Of a stretch of DNA of 5,332 nucleotides, positions 1 through 5,020 are shown in pieces. Within the stretch, counting starts at the first letter, position 1; each line of letters opens with the position of its first letter. The stretch is from contig CAKZLS010000489.1 of NCBI GenBank assembly GCA_937127205.1, forward strand, positions 1 through 5,332, read 5' to 3'. The notes under the pieces were generated by a model, which was given only the letters and a program-made list of their open reading frames with translations, was not told the DNA's origin and searched no databases. The translations under genes were made by a program, and so were the position numbers. The stretch is from an uncultured Rhodospirillales bacterium (lineage in GTDB: Bacteria; Pseudomonadota; Alphaproteobacteria; Rhodospirillales; Defluviicoccaceae).

Positions 1-963
1 GGCGTCGGCAAAACCGTTATGATCATGGAGTTGATCAATAACATCGCGAAGGCGCACGGCGGTTATTCCGTGTTCGCCGGGGTCGGAGAACGAACCCGCG
101 AAGGCAACGATCTTTACCATGAAATGATCGAATCTGGCGTCATCAAGCTGGACGGCGATGGTTCCAAGGCGGCGCTCGTTTATGGCCAAATGAACGAGCC
201 GCCGGGCGCGCGATCCCGGGTCGCCCTGTCCGGTTTGACGGCCGCGGAATATTTCCGCGACGAGGAAGGCCAGGACGTGCTGTTCTTCGTGGACAACATT
301 TTCCGGTTTACTCAGGCCGGTTCCGAAGTCTCCGCGCTTCTAGGCCGCATCCCTTCCGCCGTGGGGTACCAACCGACTCTCTCCACCGACATGGGTGCTC
401 TTCAGGAGCGCATTACGTCGACCAAAAAGGGCTCCATCACGTCGGTGCAGGCGATCTATGTGCCGGCGGATGACCTCACCGACCCCGCGCCAGCGACGGC
501 GTTCGCGCACTGGGACGCCACTTCAGTGCTGAGCCGCCAAATTGCGGAACTCGGAATCTATCCCGCGGTGGACCCACTGGATTCGACATCTCGCGTGCTT
601 GATCCTCGGGTCGTCGGCGAAGAACATTACACGGTTGCTCGCCAAGTACAGGAAACGCTGCAATCCTATAAATCACTTCAAGACATCATCGCCATTCTCG
701 GAATGGATGAGTTGTCCGAAGAAGACAAGCTGACGGTTGCTCGAGCGCGAAAGATCCAGAGGTTCCTGAGCCAGCCCTTCCATGTGGCGGAGGTATTCAC
801 CGGCATGTCGGGTGTGTTCGTGAACTTGGAGGATAATATCAAGGCGTTCAAAGCCATCGTCGCCGGTGAGTACGATCATTTGCCGGAAGCCGCGTTCTAC
901 ATGGTCGGCACCATCGAGGACGCCGTCGAGAAAGCGAAACGGATGTCTGAGGAAGCGGCCTAA
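1..963 (+). CDS. atpD: F1Fo ATP synthase subunit beta (5'-truncated by the window edge)
   Basis: This is the catalytic beta subunit of the F1 sector of ATP synthase. It binds and turns over ADP/ATP on the cytoplasmic face of the inner membrane. The frame is open from base 1, so the true start lies outside the window. The first residues (GVGKTV) are the end of the Walker A P-loop, with its Lys and Thr at visible residues 4 and 5. Further on are the GERTREGNDLYHEM segment carrying the catalytic Glu-Arg, the Walker B-like FFVDNIFRFT, the SALLGRIPSAVGYQPTL stretch, and the DELSEED loop that contacts gamma. About 320 residues are present. Family members have about 470-480, so roughly 150 N-terminal residues are missing. 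The stop is TAA, 24 bases before atpC, which is the usual operon order. An ATG at position 19 lies inside the conserved P-loop region and is not the start. Identification is essentially certain. Confidence 0.98.
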   Translation, partial: GVGKTVMIMELINNIAKAHGGYSVFAGVGERTREGNDLYHEMIESGVIKLDGDGSKAALVYGQMNEPPGARSRVALSGLTAAEYFRDEEGQDVLFFVDNIFRFTQAGSEVSALLGRIPSAVGYQPTLSTDMGALQERITSTKKGSITSVQAIYVPADDLTDPAPATAFAHWDATSVLSRQIAELGIYPAVDPLDSTSRVLDPRVVGEEHYTVARQVQETLQSYKSLQDIIAILGMDELSEEDKLTVARARKIQRFLSQPFHVAEVFTGMSGVFVNLEDNIKAFKAIVAGEYDHLPEAAFYMVGTIEDAVEKAKRMSEEAA

Positions 964-972
964 AGCGGCTGT

Positions 973-978
973 AAGGAG
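973..978 (+). promoter_or_regulatory. Ribosome binding site of atpC
   Basis: AAGGAG is a good Shine-Dalgarno match in the short atpD-atpC gap. It lies 9 bases before the ATG at 988 and 6 bases before an in-frame TTG at 985. The ATG gives the usual family N-terminus (MADTFLFEIV), so 988 is preferred. Confidence 0.75.
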
Positions 979-987
979 CTTGGATTG

Positions 988-1422
988 ATGGCGGATACAT
1001 TTCTGTTCGAGATCGTAACCCCCGCGCACCAGATGATTTCTCAGCAATCGGAATTGGTGGTTCTCCCTGGCGGCGACGGAAATTTCGGTGTGTTGCCAGG
1101 CCATGCTCCGCTGTTGTCTACGCTGAGGCCGGGCACGATCGAGATCCGTGATAAGGACCTCAAGGTGTTAGACCAGATATTCGTCGAAGAAGGTTTCGCG
1201 GAAGTAACGGGCGAGAGGTGTACCGTGCTCGCGGAAGAGGCGATGCGGGTGGACGAGATTACGCGCGATGACGCCGAAGAGCGTTTGAAGCGCGCGCACG
1301 ACTCACTGCTGGTTGCTGACACTTTTGGTGTCAGAATTGGTGCCGAGCGTGAACTTCGGGCTGCTGAAGCCATGTGCGATGCCATCGATCAGTACGAAGC
1401 CGGTGCCGGCAAGAGCCATTAA
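988..1422 (+). CDS. atpC: F1Fo ATP synthase subunit epsilon
   Basis: This is subunit epsilon of the F1 central stalk. It rotates with gamma and the c-ring, couples proton flow to catalysis, and can inhibit ATP hydrolysis. The protein has 144 residues, close to the usual 130-140. The N-terminal beta-sandwich domain covers about residues 4-85 and includes the family hallmark GNFGVLPGHAPLL at 31-43, followed by LRPGTIEI. The C-terminal part (about 88-135) is charged and helix-forming, as expected of the regulatory helical hairpin. It is the last gene of the atp operon, follows atpD by 24 bases, and has its own Shine-Dalgarno. An in-frame TTG one codon upstream (985) is a poorer start. No coding sequence on this strand follows before the tRNA, so the operon should end here. 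Confidence 0.96.
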   Translation: MADTFLFEIVTPAHQMISQQSELVVLPGGDGNFGVLPGHAPLLSTLRPGTIEIRDKDLKVLDQIFVEEGFAEVTGERCTVLAEEAMRVDEITRDDAEERLKRAHDSLLVADTFGVRIGAERELRAAEAMCDAIDQYEAGAGKSH

Positions 1423-1589
1423 ATCGTGAACCCATAAACTGGGTATCGAGCCGACACGGCATCTGATCCAAGCTTCCAAGTCGAGGAACTCGTGGCGTGC
1501 CAGTTCGTAATCATACCAATGGTGTCTAGGAAGAACCCGTTGTGATGGCCTGTCGGGGTATCCGGCAAGGATTTAAGTAGCCGAAAAAG
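1423..1589. other. Non-coding gap between atpC and the tRNA gene
   Basis: I see no convincing coding sequence in these 167 bases. Two small inverted repeats are present. ACCCA/TGGGT (1430-1434 and 1440-1444, loop TAAAC) begins 7 bases after the atpC stop. CCTGTCGG pairs with CCGGCAAGG (1549-1556 and 1562-1570) with one bulged A and one G-U pair, followed by ATTTAAG. Either could help end atp transcription, but neither has a proper T-tract, so termination here may be Rho-dependent. On the minus strand a TTTTT run (positions 1588-1584) follows the tRNA CCA within a few bases. Confidence 0.5.
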
Positions 1590-1665
<76 letters not shown>

Positions 1666-1680
1666 GCACCGATCAAGGGA

Positions 1681-1709
1681 TCTTTAGCAAAGCCCCGAAC
1701 TCTTGTCGA
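1681..1709 (-). promoter_or_regulatory. Possible promoter of tRNA-Lys
   Basis: Read on the minus strand, TCGACA (1709-1704) matches the -35 consensus at five of six positions. It is separated by 17 bases from TAAAGA (1686-1681), a poor -10. The predicted transcript would start about 8-10 bases before the tRNA 5' end, which is a sensible distance. The weak -10 keeps confidence low. Confidence 0.35.
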
Positions 1710-1931
1710 CCTGCTCGCCTCGGAAGTTTTCCCGTGTTCCTCTAAAAATTCGACGCAGTTGTGGATCAGCGACATATAAAAATCAAGAACAAGCTCGAGC
1801 GCGAGCCAAAACCGGCATGGTCAATCTTATCTATAATATGTGGCGACCGGTCTGGCTGGAGGGGAGAACGGCGCTCTCGAAACCGAGAATTTCCCAAATC
1901 CTAAACTTGGACAATCACTTAAAGAAATCTT

Positions 1932-1958
1932 AACACAGTGAGTGTTTGGCGAATTCGC
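1932..1958. repeat. Two adjacent inverted repeats upstream of the HNH gene
   Basis: AACAC-AGTGA-GTGTT (1932-1946) is a 5-bp-arm inverted repeat. Three bases later comes the perfect 10-base palindrome GCGAATTCGC (1949-1958). Both sit directly upstream of, or overlapping, a possible promoter (-10-like TATATG at 1961-1966). That is a position suited to operators, but binding by any regulator is only inference. Confidence 0.4.
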
Positions 1959-1966
1959 ACTATATG
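1938..1966 (+). promoter_or_regulatory. Possible promoter of the HNH gene
   Basis: CTATAT at 1960-1965 resembles the -10 often seen in alphaproteobacterial promoters. At 17-base spacing from TATATG the -35 region reads GTGAGT (1938-1943), which keeps only the central TGA of TTGACA. The predicted start near 1973 would leave a leader of about 41 bases. This is a weak candidate. Confidence 0.28.
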
Positions 1967-2013
1967 TAGTACGGTGCTTTTGCAATCAGGGGAATGAATG
2001 TTGCGGGACAACC

Positions 2014-2565
2014 ATGAACAACTTCCCGGCTTTGGTTCTTAATGCAGACTTTCGACCTTTGAACTACTTTCCGCTTTCGCTGTGGTGCTGGCAGGATGCG
2101 GTAAAGGCTGTTTTTCTCAGCCGTGTCAACGTCGTTTCGGAGTATGAGCGGCTGGTCAGGTCACCCAGTCACGCCATGCGGTTACCCAGTGTGATCGCTC
2201 TGAAGCAGTATGTTCCAACCTCTCGTCGACCTGCCTTTACGCGATTTAACGTGTTTCTACGGGATGCGTTTGCGTGTCAGTACTGCGGGGAACAATTGGC
2301 GGCCGAACACCTGACTTTTGACCACGTTGTTCCGCGAGTCGCCGGCGGCAAGACGGTTTGGACCAATGTCGTTGCGGCTTGTGAACCCTGCAACCTCAGC
2401 AAGGCACATAAGCTCCCAGCAGAGTCCGGCATGTATCCCTTGCGCTTCCCGTACGAGCCGAGTGCGCATGAGCTTCAAAAGAATGGCCGTGCTTTTCCTC
2501 CCAATCACCTGCATGAGAGTTGGCGGGACTTCCTTTACTGGGATACCGAACTCGAGCCTTTCTAG
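2014..2565 (+). CDS. HNH endonuclease family protein (Cys4 zinc-type)
   Basis: This is a predicted 183-residue HNH nuclease-fold protein. The zinc-ribbon Cys pairs are C88-x2-C91 and C123-x2-C126. Between them lies the catalytic beta-beta-alpha core with D103-H104 in TFDHVVPR, the GGKTVWTNVV stretch with Asn118, and N127-LSK130 after the second pair. The N-terminal part (PALVLNADFRPLNYFPLSLW) and the C-terminal NGRAFPPNHLHESWRDFLYWD are strongly patterned. They match a conserved, widely distributed family I recall from Alphaproteobacteria, whose cellular role is not known to me. I chose ATG 2014 because the family's conserved sequence starts there. An in-frame GTG at 1942 would add 24 Cys-rich residues unlike the family and would overlap the putative promoter. 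The Shine-Dalgarno is weak (CGGGA, 5 bases upstream). No methylase, toxin, immunity or intron partner lies beside it, so a stand-alone repair or housekeeping role seems more likely than restriction. Confidence 0.9.
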   Translation: MNNFPALVLNADFRPLNYFPLSLWCWQDAVKAVFLSRVNVVSEYERLVRSPSHAMRLPSVIALKQYVPTSRRPAFTRFNVFLRDAFACQYCGEQLAAEHLTFDHVVPRVAGGKTVWTNVVAACEPCNLSKAHKLPAESGMYPLRFPYEPSAHELQKNGRAFPPNHLHESWRDFLYWDTELEPF

Positions 2566-2595
2566 ACGTTCGGCCCCCATCCAGCGCCACGAGCT

Positions 2596-2623
2596 TTGAC
2601 ATCCGCGTCCGTATTCTTATACT
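2596..2623 (+). promoter_or_regulatory. Sigma70-type promoter of rpsD
   Basis: A perfect -35 TTGACA (2596-2601) is followed after 16 bases by TATACT (2618-2623), a five-of-six -10. It is the best promoter in the window and lies just after the HNH stop, so rpsD is transcribed independently. The predicted start near 2630 gives a leader of about 89 bases. Confidence 0.8.
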
Positions 2624-2643
2624 TCGCGGCCATTCCTGGGAAC

Positions 2644-2680
2644 GCGGGATGCAATCCCCGCTCGAAAGAGCCTACCGGGA
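2644..2680 (+). promoter_or_regulatory. rpsD leader with two mutually exclusive hairpins
   Basis: Within the predicted 5' leader, GCGGGA (2644-2649) can pair with TCCCCGC (2655-2661, one bulged C). Alternatively, GCTC-GAAA-GAGC (2660-2671) forms a stem capped by a GNRA tetraloop and is enclosed by TCCC/GGGA (2655-2658 and 2677-2680). The two folds compete for bases 2655-2661. S4 represses its own synthesis through leader structures in E. coli and Bacillus, so this could be an S4-responsive element. That role is inference, and the visible Shine-Dalgarno-like GAGAGA (2704-2709) is in neither stem. Confidence 0.4.
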
Positions 2681-2718
2681 CAACAACACAAATATCAGAT
2701 CATGAGAGACCATAAACG

Positions 2719-3333
2719 ATGACAAAGCGGCTTAAATCCAAATACAAGATCAACCGACGCCTGGGCGTGAATTTGTGGGGAAGACCCAAGAGCCCCATTA
2801 ACGCTCGAGAATATGGCCCCGGGGTGCATGGCCAACGCCGCCGCAAGCCGACGGACTACGGCACGCAGCTGATGGCGAAACAAAAACTCAAAGGCTACTA
2901 CGGGAATATCAGTGAAAAGCAATTTCACCGGTATTACGTGGAAGCGGTTCGGCGGAGCGGAGACACCTCGGAAAATTTGATTGGTATTCTGGAACGACGT
3001 CTCGACGCCGTGGTTTACCGCATGAAGTTCGTTCCGACCGTGTTTTCGGCTCGGCAATTCGTCAATCACGGCCACGTCAAAGTCAATGGACGGCGAGTCA
3101 ACATTCCATCGTTCTTGGTCCGAGACGGCGATGTTGTCGAAGTACGGAATCGATCCAGAGACATTGCGATGGTGATCGAAGCTACTCAGTCGGGAGAGCG
3201 TGATGTCCCTGACTATCTCTCCGTCGATCATGACAAGTTAAAGGGTACGTTTATCCGCGCGCCGCAATTCGCAGACGTTCCTTATCCGGTCCAGATGGAG
3301 CCGAACCTGGTGATCGAGTACTACTCGAGATAG
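2719..3333 (+). CDS. rpsD: 30S ribosomal protein S4
   Basis: S4 is a primary 16S rRNA-binding protein that nucleates assembly of the small-subunit body and takes part in decoding fidelity. The 204 residues match the usual length of about 205. The N-terminal domain (about 1-92) has the typical KSKYKINRRLGVNLWGRP start, the YGPGVHGQRRRK basic segment near 32-43, and KQKLKGYYGNISEKQF at about 54-69. The S4 RNA-binding domain (about 93-155) begins RRLDAVVYRMKF and contains ARQFVNHGHVKVNGRRVNIPS. The protein ends VIEYYSR, a classical S4 C-terminus. It has no cysteines, so it is the zinc-free form. The start at 2719 gives the conserved N-terminus, and its Shine-Dalgarno is weak (GAGAGA). The gene stands alone behind its own promoter, outside the alpha operon arrangement of E. 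coli. Confidence 0.98.
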   Translation: MTKRLKSKYKINRRLGVNLWGRPKSPINAREYGPGVHGQRRRKPTDYGTQLMAKQKLKGYYGNISEKQFHRYYVEAVRRSGDTSENLIGILERRLDAVVYRMKFVPTVFSARQFVNHGHVKVNGRRVNIPSFLVRDGDVVEVRNRSRDIAMVIEATQSGERDVPDYLSVDHDKLKGTFIRAPQFADVPYPVQMEPNLVIEYYSR

Positions 3334-3385
3334 CTTTCTCAGGTTACAATCCTGCACGGTTCGTTGCTTACTCAGCTACGCTCCC

Positions 3386-3418
3386 CGGTTCTCGCTGGGC
3401 AACGTTGCGCGGGAACCG
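3386..3418 (+). terminator. Large hairpin downstream of rpsD, possible terminator
   Basis: CGGTTCTCGC (3386-3395) pairs over 10 bp with GCGGGAACCG (3409-3418), with one G-U. The 13-base loop itself contains the palindrome GCAACGTTGC. The stem starts 53 bases after the rpsD stop. The first T-run (ATTTT, 3431-3435) is 12 bases after the stem, too far for a classical intrinsic terminator. It could mark a Rho-type terminator, stabilise the rpsD 3' end, or be a processing site. Confidence 0.4.
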
Positions 3419-3457
3419 TTGGGCGTGACTATTTTCCGTTAAGTTCGCCTATCGCAC

Positions 3458-3491
3458 CCAACTCTGTTGCCGCTGTATTGGCTTGAGTTGG
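3458..3491. repeat. Inverted repeat in the hldE upstream region
   Basis: CCAACTC (3458-3464) and GAGTTGG (3485-3491) are perfect 7-base arms around a 20-base spacer. The spacer includes a smaller GCC/GGC dyad. The right arm ends 19 bases before the hldE start. It could be an operator or an mRNA hairpin near the ribosome binding site. Confidence 0.4.
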
Positions 3492-3510
3492 AAACGGACT
3501 TGGGACCGAA

Positions 3511-4971
3511 ATGATCGAGAGTTCCACGCTGATACCACTGATAGAGTCGCTCTCCGGCAAAGCGGTTCTGTGCGTGGGCGATATAATGCTGGATCGCTAC
3601 GTTTACGGAGCGGTAGAGCGTATTTCTCCTGAGTCGCCCGTTCCGATCCTGCGTGTTGACGGCGAGACGAAGGCATTGGGCGGGGCTGGCAACGTGCTTC
3701 GCAACTTGGTAGCGCTCGGCGTTCAAGCCTCCATCGTTACAGTAGTAGGCGACGACGCTGCGGCGGACGATACAGAGGCGCTGCTTGCTGAATGCGGTAG
3801 CGCCAATGTGTCTGTCACAAAAGTCTCCGGAAGGAAAACCACCCTCAAGACCCGCTTTATGGCAGGCAACCAACAGATGCTGCGCTGTGATTGGGAGAGC
3901 GTTGACTCCCTACCCACACCATCCCGGCACAAAATCCTCACCACTGCCACCGAGATGATGCCCGACCACGGCGTACTTTTGATCTCCGACTATGCAAAAG
4001 GGGCGGTAAATGGCCGGATGGCGAGCGATCTCATCACCGCCGCCCGCCATGCCGACAGGCTTGTTATCATCGACCCCAAGGGCCCGGACTATGACCGTTA
4101 TCGGGGGGCGGACATTGTCACTCCGAATAGAAAAGAACTCGAGGAGGCCGTCGGAAAACCGCTCGCTCCCGGCGAAGAAATCGGTGCGGCCAAGGATCTT
4201 GCCGAAATGTTCGGCTTTGGAGCAGTGATCGTCACCTTGGGTAAAGATGGAATGGTCCTGGCAAGCCGAGATGGAACGACGGCGAGAATGGCGACCATTG
4301 CGAGGGACGTCTTCGACGTGTCGGGCGCGGGAGACACGGCGGTAGCCACGGCGGCCGCGGCAATGGCCGCGGGCGCGTCCGTCCATCAGGCTGCGGAACT
4401 CGCCAACGTGGCGGCGGGCATCGTGGTCGGCAAGGTCGGCACGGCGGTCGTGCATGCTTCCGAGCTCATACAAACGCTTCATCGCCAGGATCTGGCGCGC
4501 GCGGAGTCGAAACTCCTGGCGCTTGGGCCCGCCCGAGACCGGATCGATATCTGGCGCCGGCAAGGAATGAAGATCGGTTTTACGAATGGGTGCTTCGATC
4601 TTTTGCATCCAGGTCATGTATCGCTGTTGGCGCAGGCCAAATCGGCCTGTGATCGTTTGGTGGTCGGCCTCAACAACGATGGTTCGGTGGCTCGCCTCAA
4701 AGGACCGAGTCGGCCTTTTCAATCGGAAGCGGCGCGGGCTACGGTCCTCGCCTCACTCGCGAGCGTTGATGTCGTTGTCATGTTTGCCGATGATACGCCG
4801 CTTGAACTGATCAAAATCTTGCGCCCCGACGTCTTGATCAAAGGCGCCGACTATCGGATCGATCAAATCGTCGGGGCCGATGTTGTCCAGGAGTATGGAG
4901 GGCAAGTCCTCCTAGCCAACGTGGAACCGGGATACAGTACGTCGGCGACCATTGAGCGTATTGCAAAATAG
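3511..4971 (+). CDS. hldE: Bifunctional D-beta-D-heptose 7-phosphate kinase / D-beta-D-heptose 1-phosphate adenylyltransferase
   Basis: This cytoplasmic enzyme makes ADP-heptose for the LPS inner core. The kinase domain phosphorylates heptose 7-phosphate to the 1,7-bisphosphate. After GmhB removes the 7-phosphate, the second domain adds AMP from ATP to give ADP-D-glycero-beta-D-manno-heptose, which HldD epimerises. The 486 residues match the fused form (about 477 in E. coli). The PfkB/ribokinase domain (about 1-320) shows GDIMLDRYVYG at 23-33, GGAGNVLRN at 57-65, DPKGPDY at 188-194, TPNRKE at 204-209, and FDVSGAGDT at 268-276 with catalytic Asp275. The cytidylyltransferase-like domain (about 350-486) shows GFTNGCFDLLHPGH at 356-369 with the HxGH nucleotide-binding motif at 366-369, LKGPSRPF at 397-404, RPDVLIKGADY at 438-448, and GYSTSATIERI near the end. 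The start is ATG 3511, with a modest GGGA (3502-3505) upstream. No other heptose-pathway gene (gmhA, gmhB, hldD) is visible beside it. Confidence 0.97.
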   Translation: MIESSTLIPLIESLSGKAVLCVGDIMLDRYVYGAVERISPESPVPILRVDGETKALGGAGNVLRNLVALGVQASIVTVVGDDAAADDTEALLAECGSANVSVTKVSGRKTTLKTRFMAGNQQMLRCDWESVDSLPTPSRHKILTTATEMMPDHGVLLISDYAKGAVNGRMASDLITAARHADRLVIIDPKGPDYDRYRGADIVTPNRKELEEAVGKPLAPGEEIGAAKDLAEMFGFGAVIVTLGKDGMVLASRDGTTARMATIARDVFDVSGAGDTAVATAAAAMAAGASVHQAAELANVAAGIVVGKVGTAVVHASELIQTLHRQDLARAESKLLALGPARDRIDIWRRQGMKIGFTNGCFDLLHPGHVSLLAQAKSACDRLVVGLNNDGSVARLKGPSRPFQSEAARATVLASLASVDVVVMFADDTPLELIKILRPDVLIKGADYRIDQIVGADVVQEYGGQVLLANVEPGYSTSATIERIAK

Positions 4972-4980
4972 CCTTGAGCC

Positions 4981-5017
4981 AGATGGTGGTGATCGGAGGA
5001 GTTCTTTCCGCCCATCT
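4981..5017. terminator. Possible bidirectional terminator between convergent genes
   Basis: The 49-base gap between the converging stops of hldE and the right-edge gene holds AGATGG (4981-4986) pairing with CCATCT (5012-5017). Inside it is a second short stem, CGGA/TCCG (4994-4997 and 5007-5010). The arrangement fits a shared terminator, but the internal bulge and lack of a clear T-tract on either side make it a weak candidate. Confidence 0.3.
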
Positions 5018-5020
5018 CGT

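Larger units (their letters stand above)
1666..2013. other. Non-coding region between the tRNA and the HNH gene
   Basis: About 350 bases with no gene I can support. A 76-codon open frame at 1703-1933 reads as low-information, Arg/Lys/Ser-rich sequence with no recognisable motif, and I treat it as chance. Visible elements are a perfect TATAAT at 1832-1837 with no matching -35 element, an 8-base palindrome GACCGGTC at 1845-1852, a small hairpin TCTCG-AAAC-CGAGA at 1875-1888 followed by ATTT, and two inverted repeats close to the HNH gene that are listed separately. The region likely holds the tRNA promoter at one end and the HNH promoter at the other. Confidence 0.5.
3334..3510. other. Non-coding gap between rpsD and hldE
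   Basis: These 177 bases contain no coding sequence I can support. They hold two inverted repeats, listed separately: a 10-bp stem at 3386-3418 and a 7-bp dyad at 3458-3491. I see no canonical Rho-independent terminator after rpsD and no convincing sigma70 promoter for hldE. Read-through from the strong rpsD promoter is therefore possible. Confidence 0.5.

Noticed and set aside
673..1104. 143-codon open frame on the minus strand over the atpD-atpC junction
   Set aside because: Antisense to two certain genes and their junction, with no recognisable protein content.
1832..1837. Perfect TATAAT hexamer as a promoter -10
   Set aside because: At 16-18 base spacing the upstream hexamers (such as AAACCG) have no resemblance to TTGACA, and it is far from the HNH gene. 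No support on the minus strand either.
1703..1933. 76-codon open frame on + between the tRNA and the HNH gene
   Set aside because: No plausible Shine-Dalgarno, no recognisable motif, basic low-information composition, and it spans likely promoter DNA.
1942..2013. N-terminal extension of the HNH protein from GTG 1942
   Set aside because: The extra 24 residues are Cys-rich and unlike the family, and the segment overlaps a possible promoter and a palindrome. ATG 2014 fits the conserved start.
2695..3231. 178-codon open frame on the minus strand
   Set aside because: Antisense shadow of rpsD, with no motif and no supporting signals.
3910..4722. 270-codon open frame on the minus strand
   Set aside because: It lies entirely antisense to hldE, whose two domains are intact. 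The translation is Arg/His-rich with no family motif.
4995..5000. GGAGGA, a strong Shine-Dalgarno-like sequence after hldE
   Set aside because: No start codon follows at a workable distance on this strand, and it overlaps the inter-gene hairpin. Likely chance.
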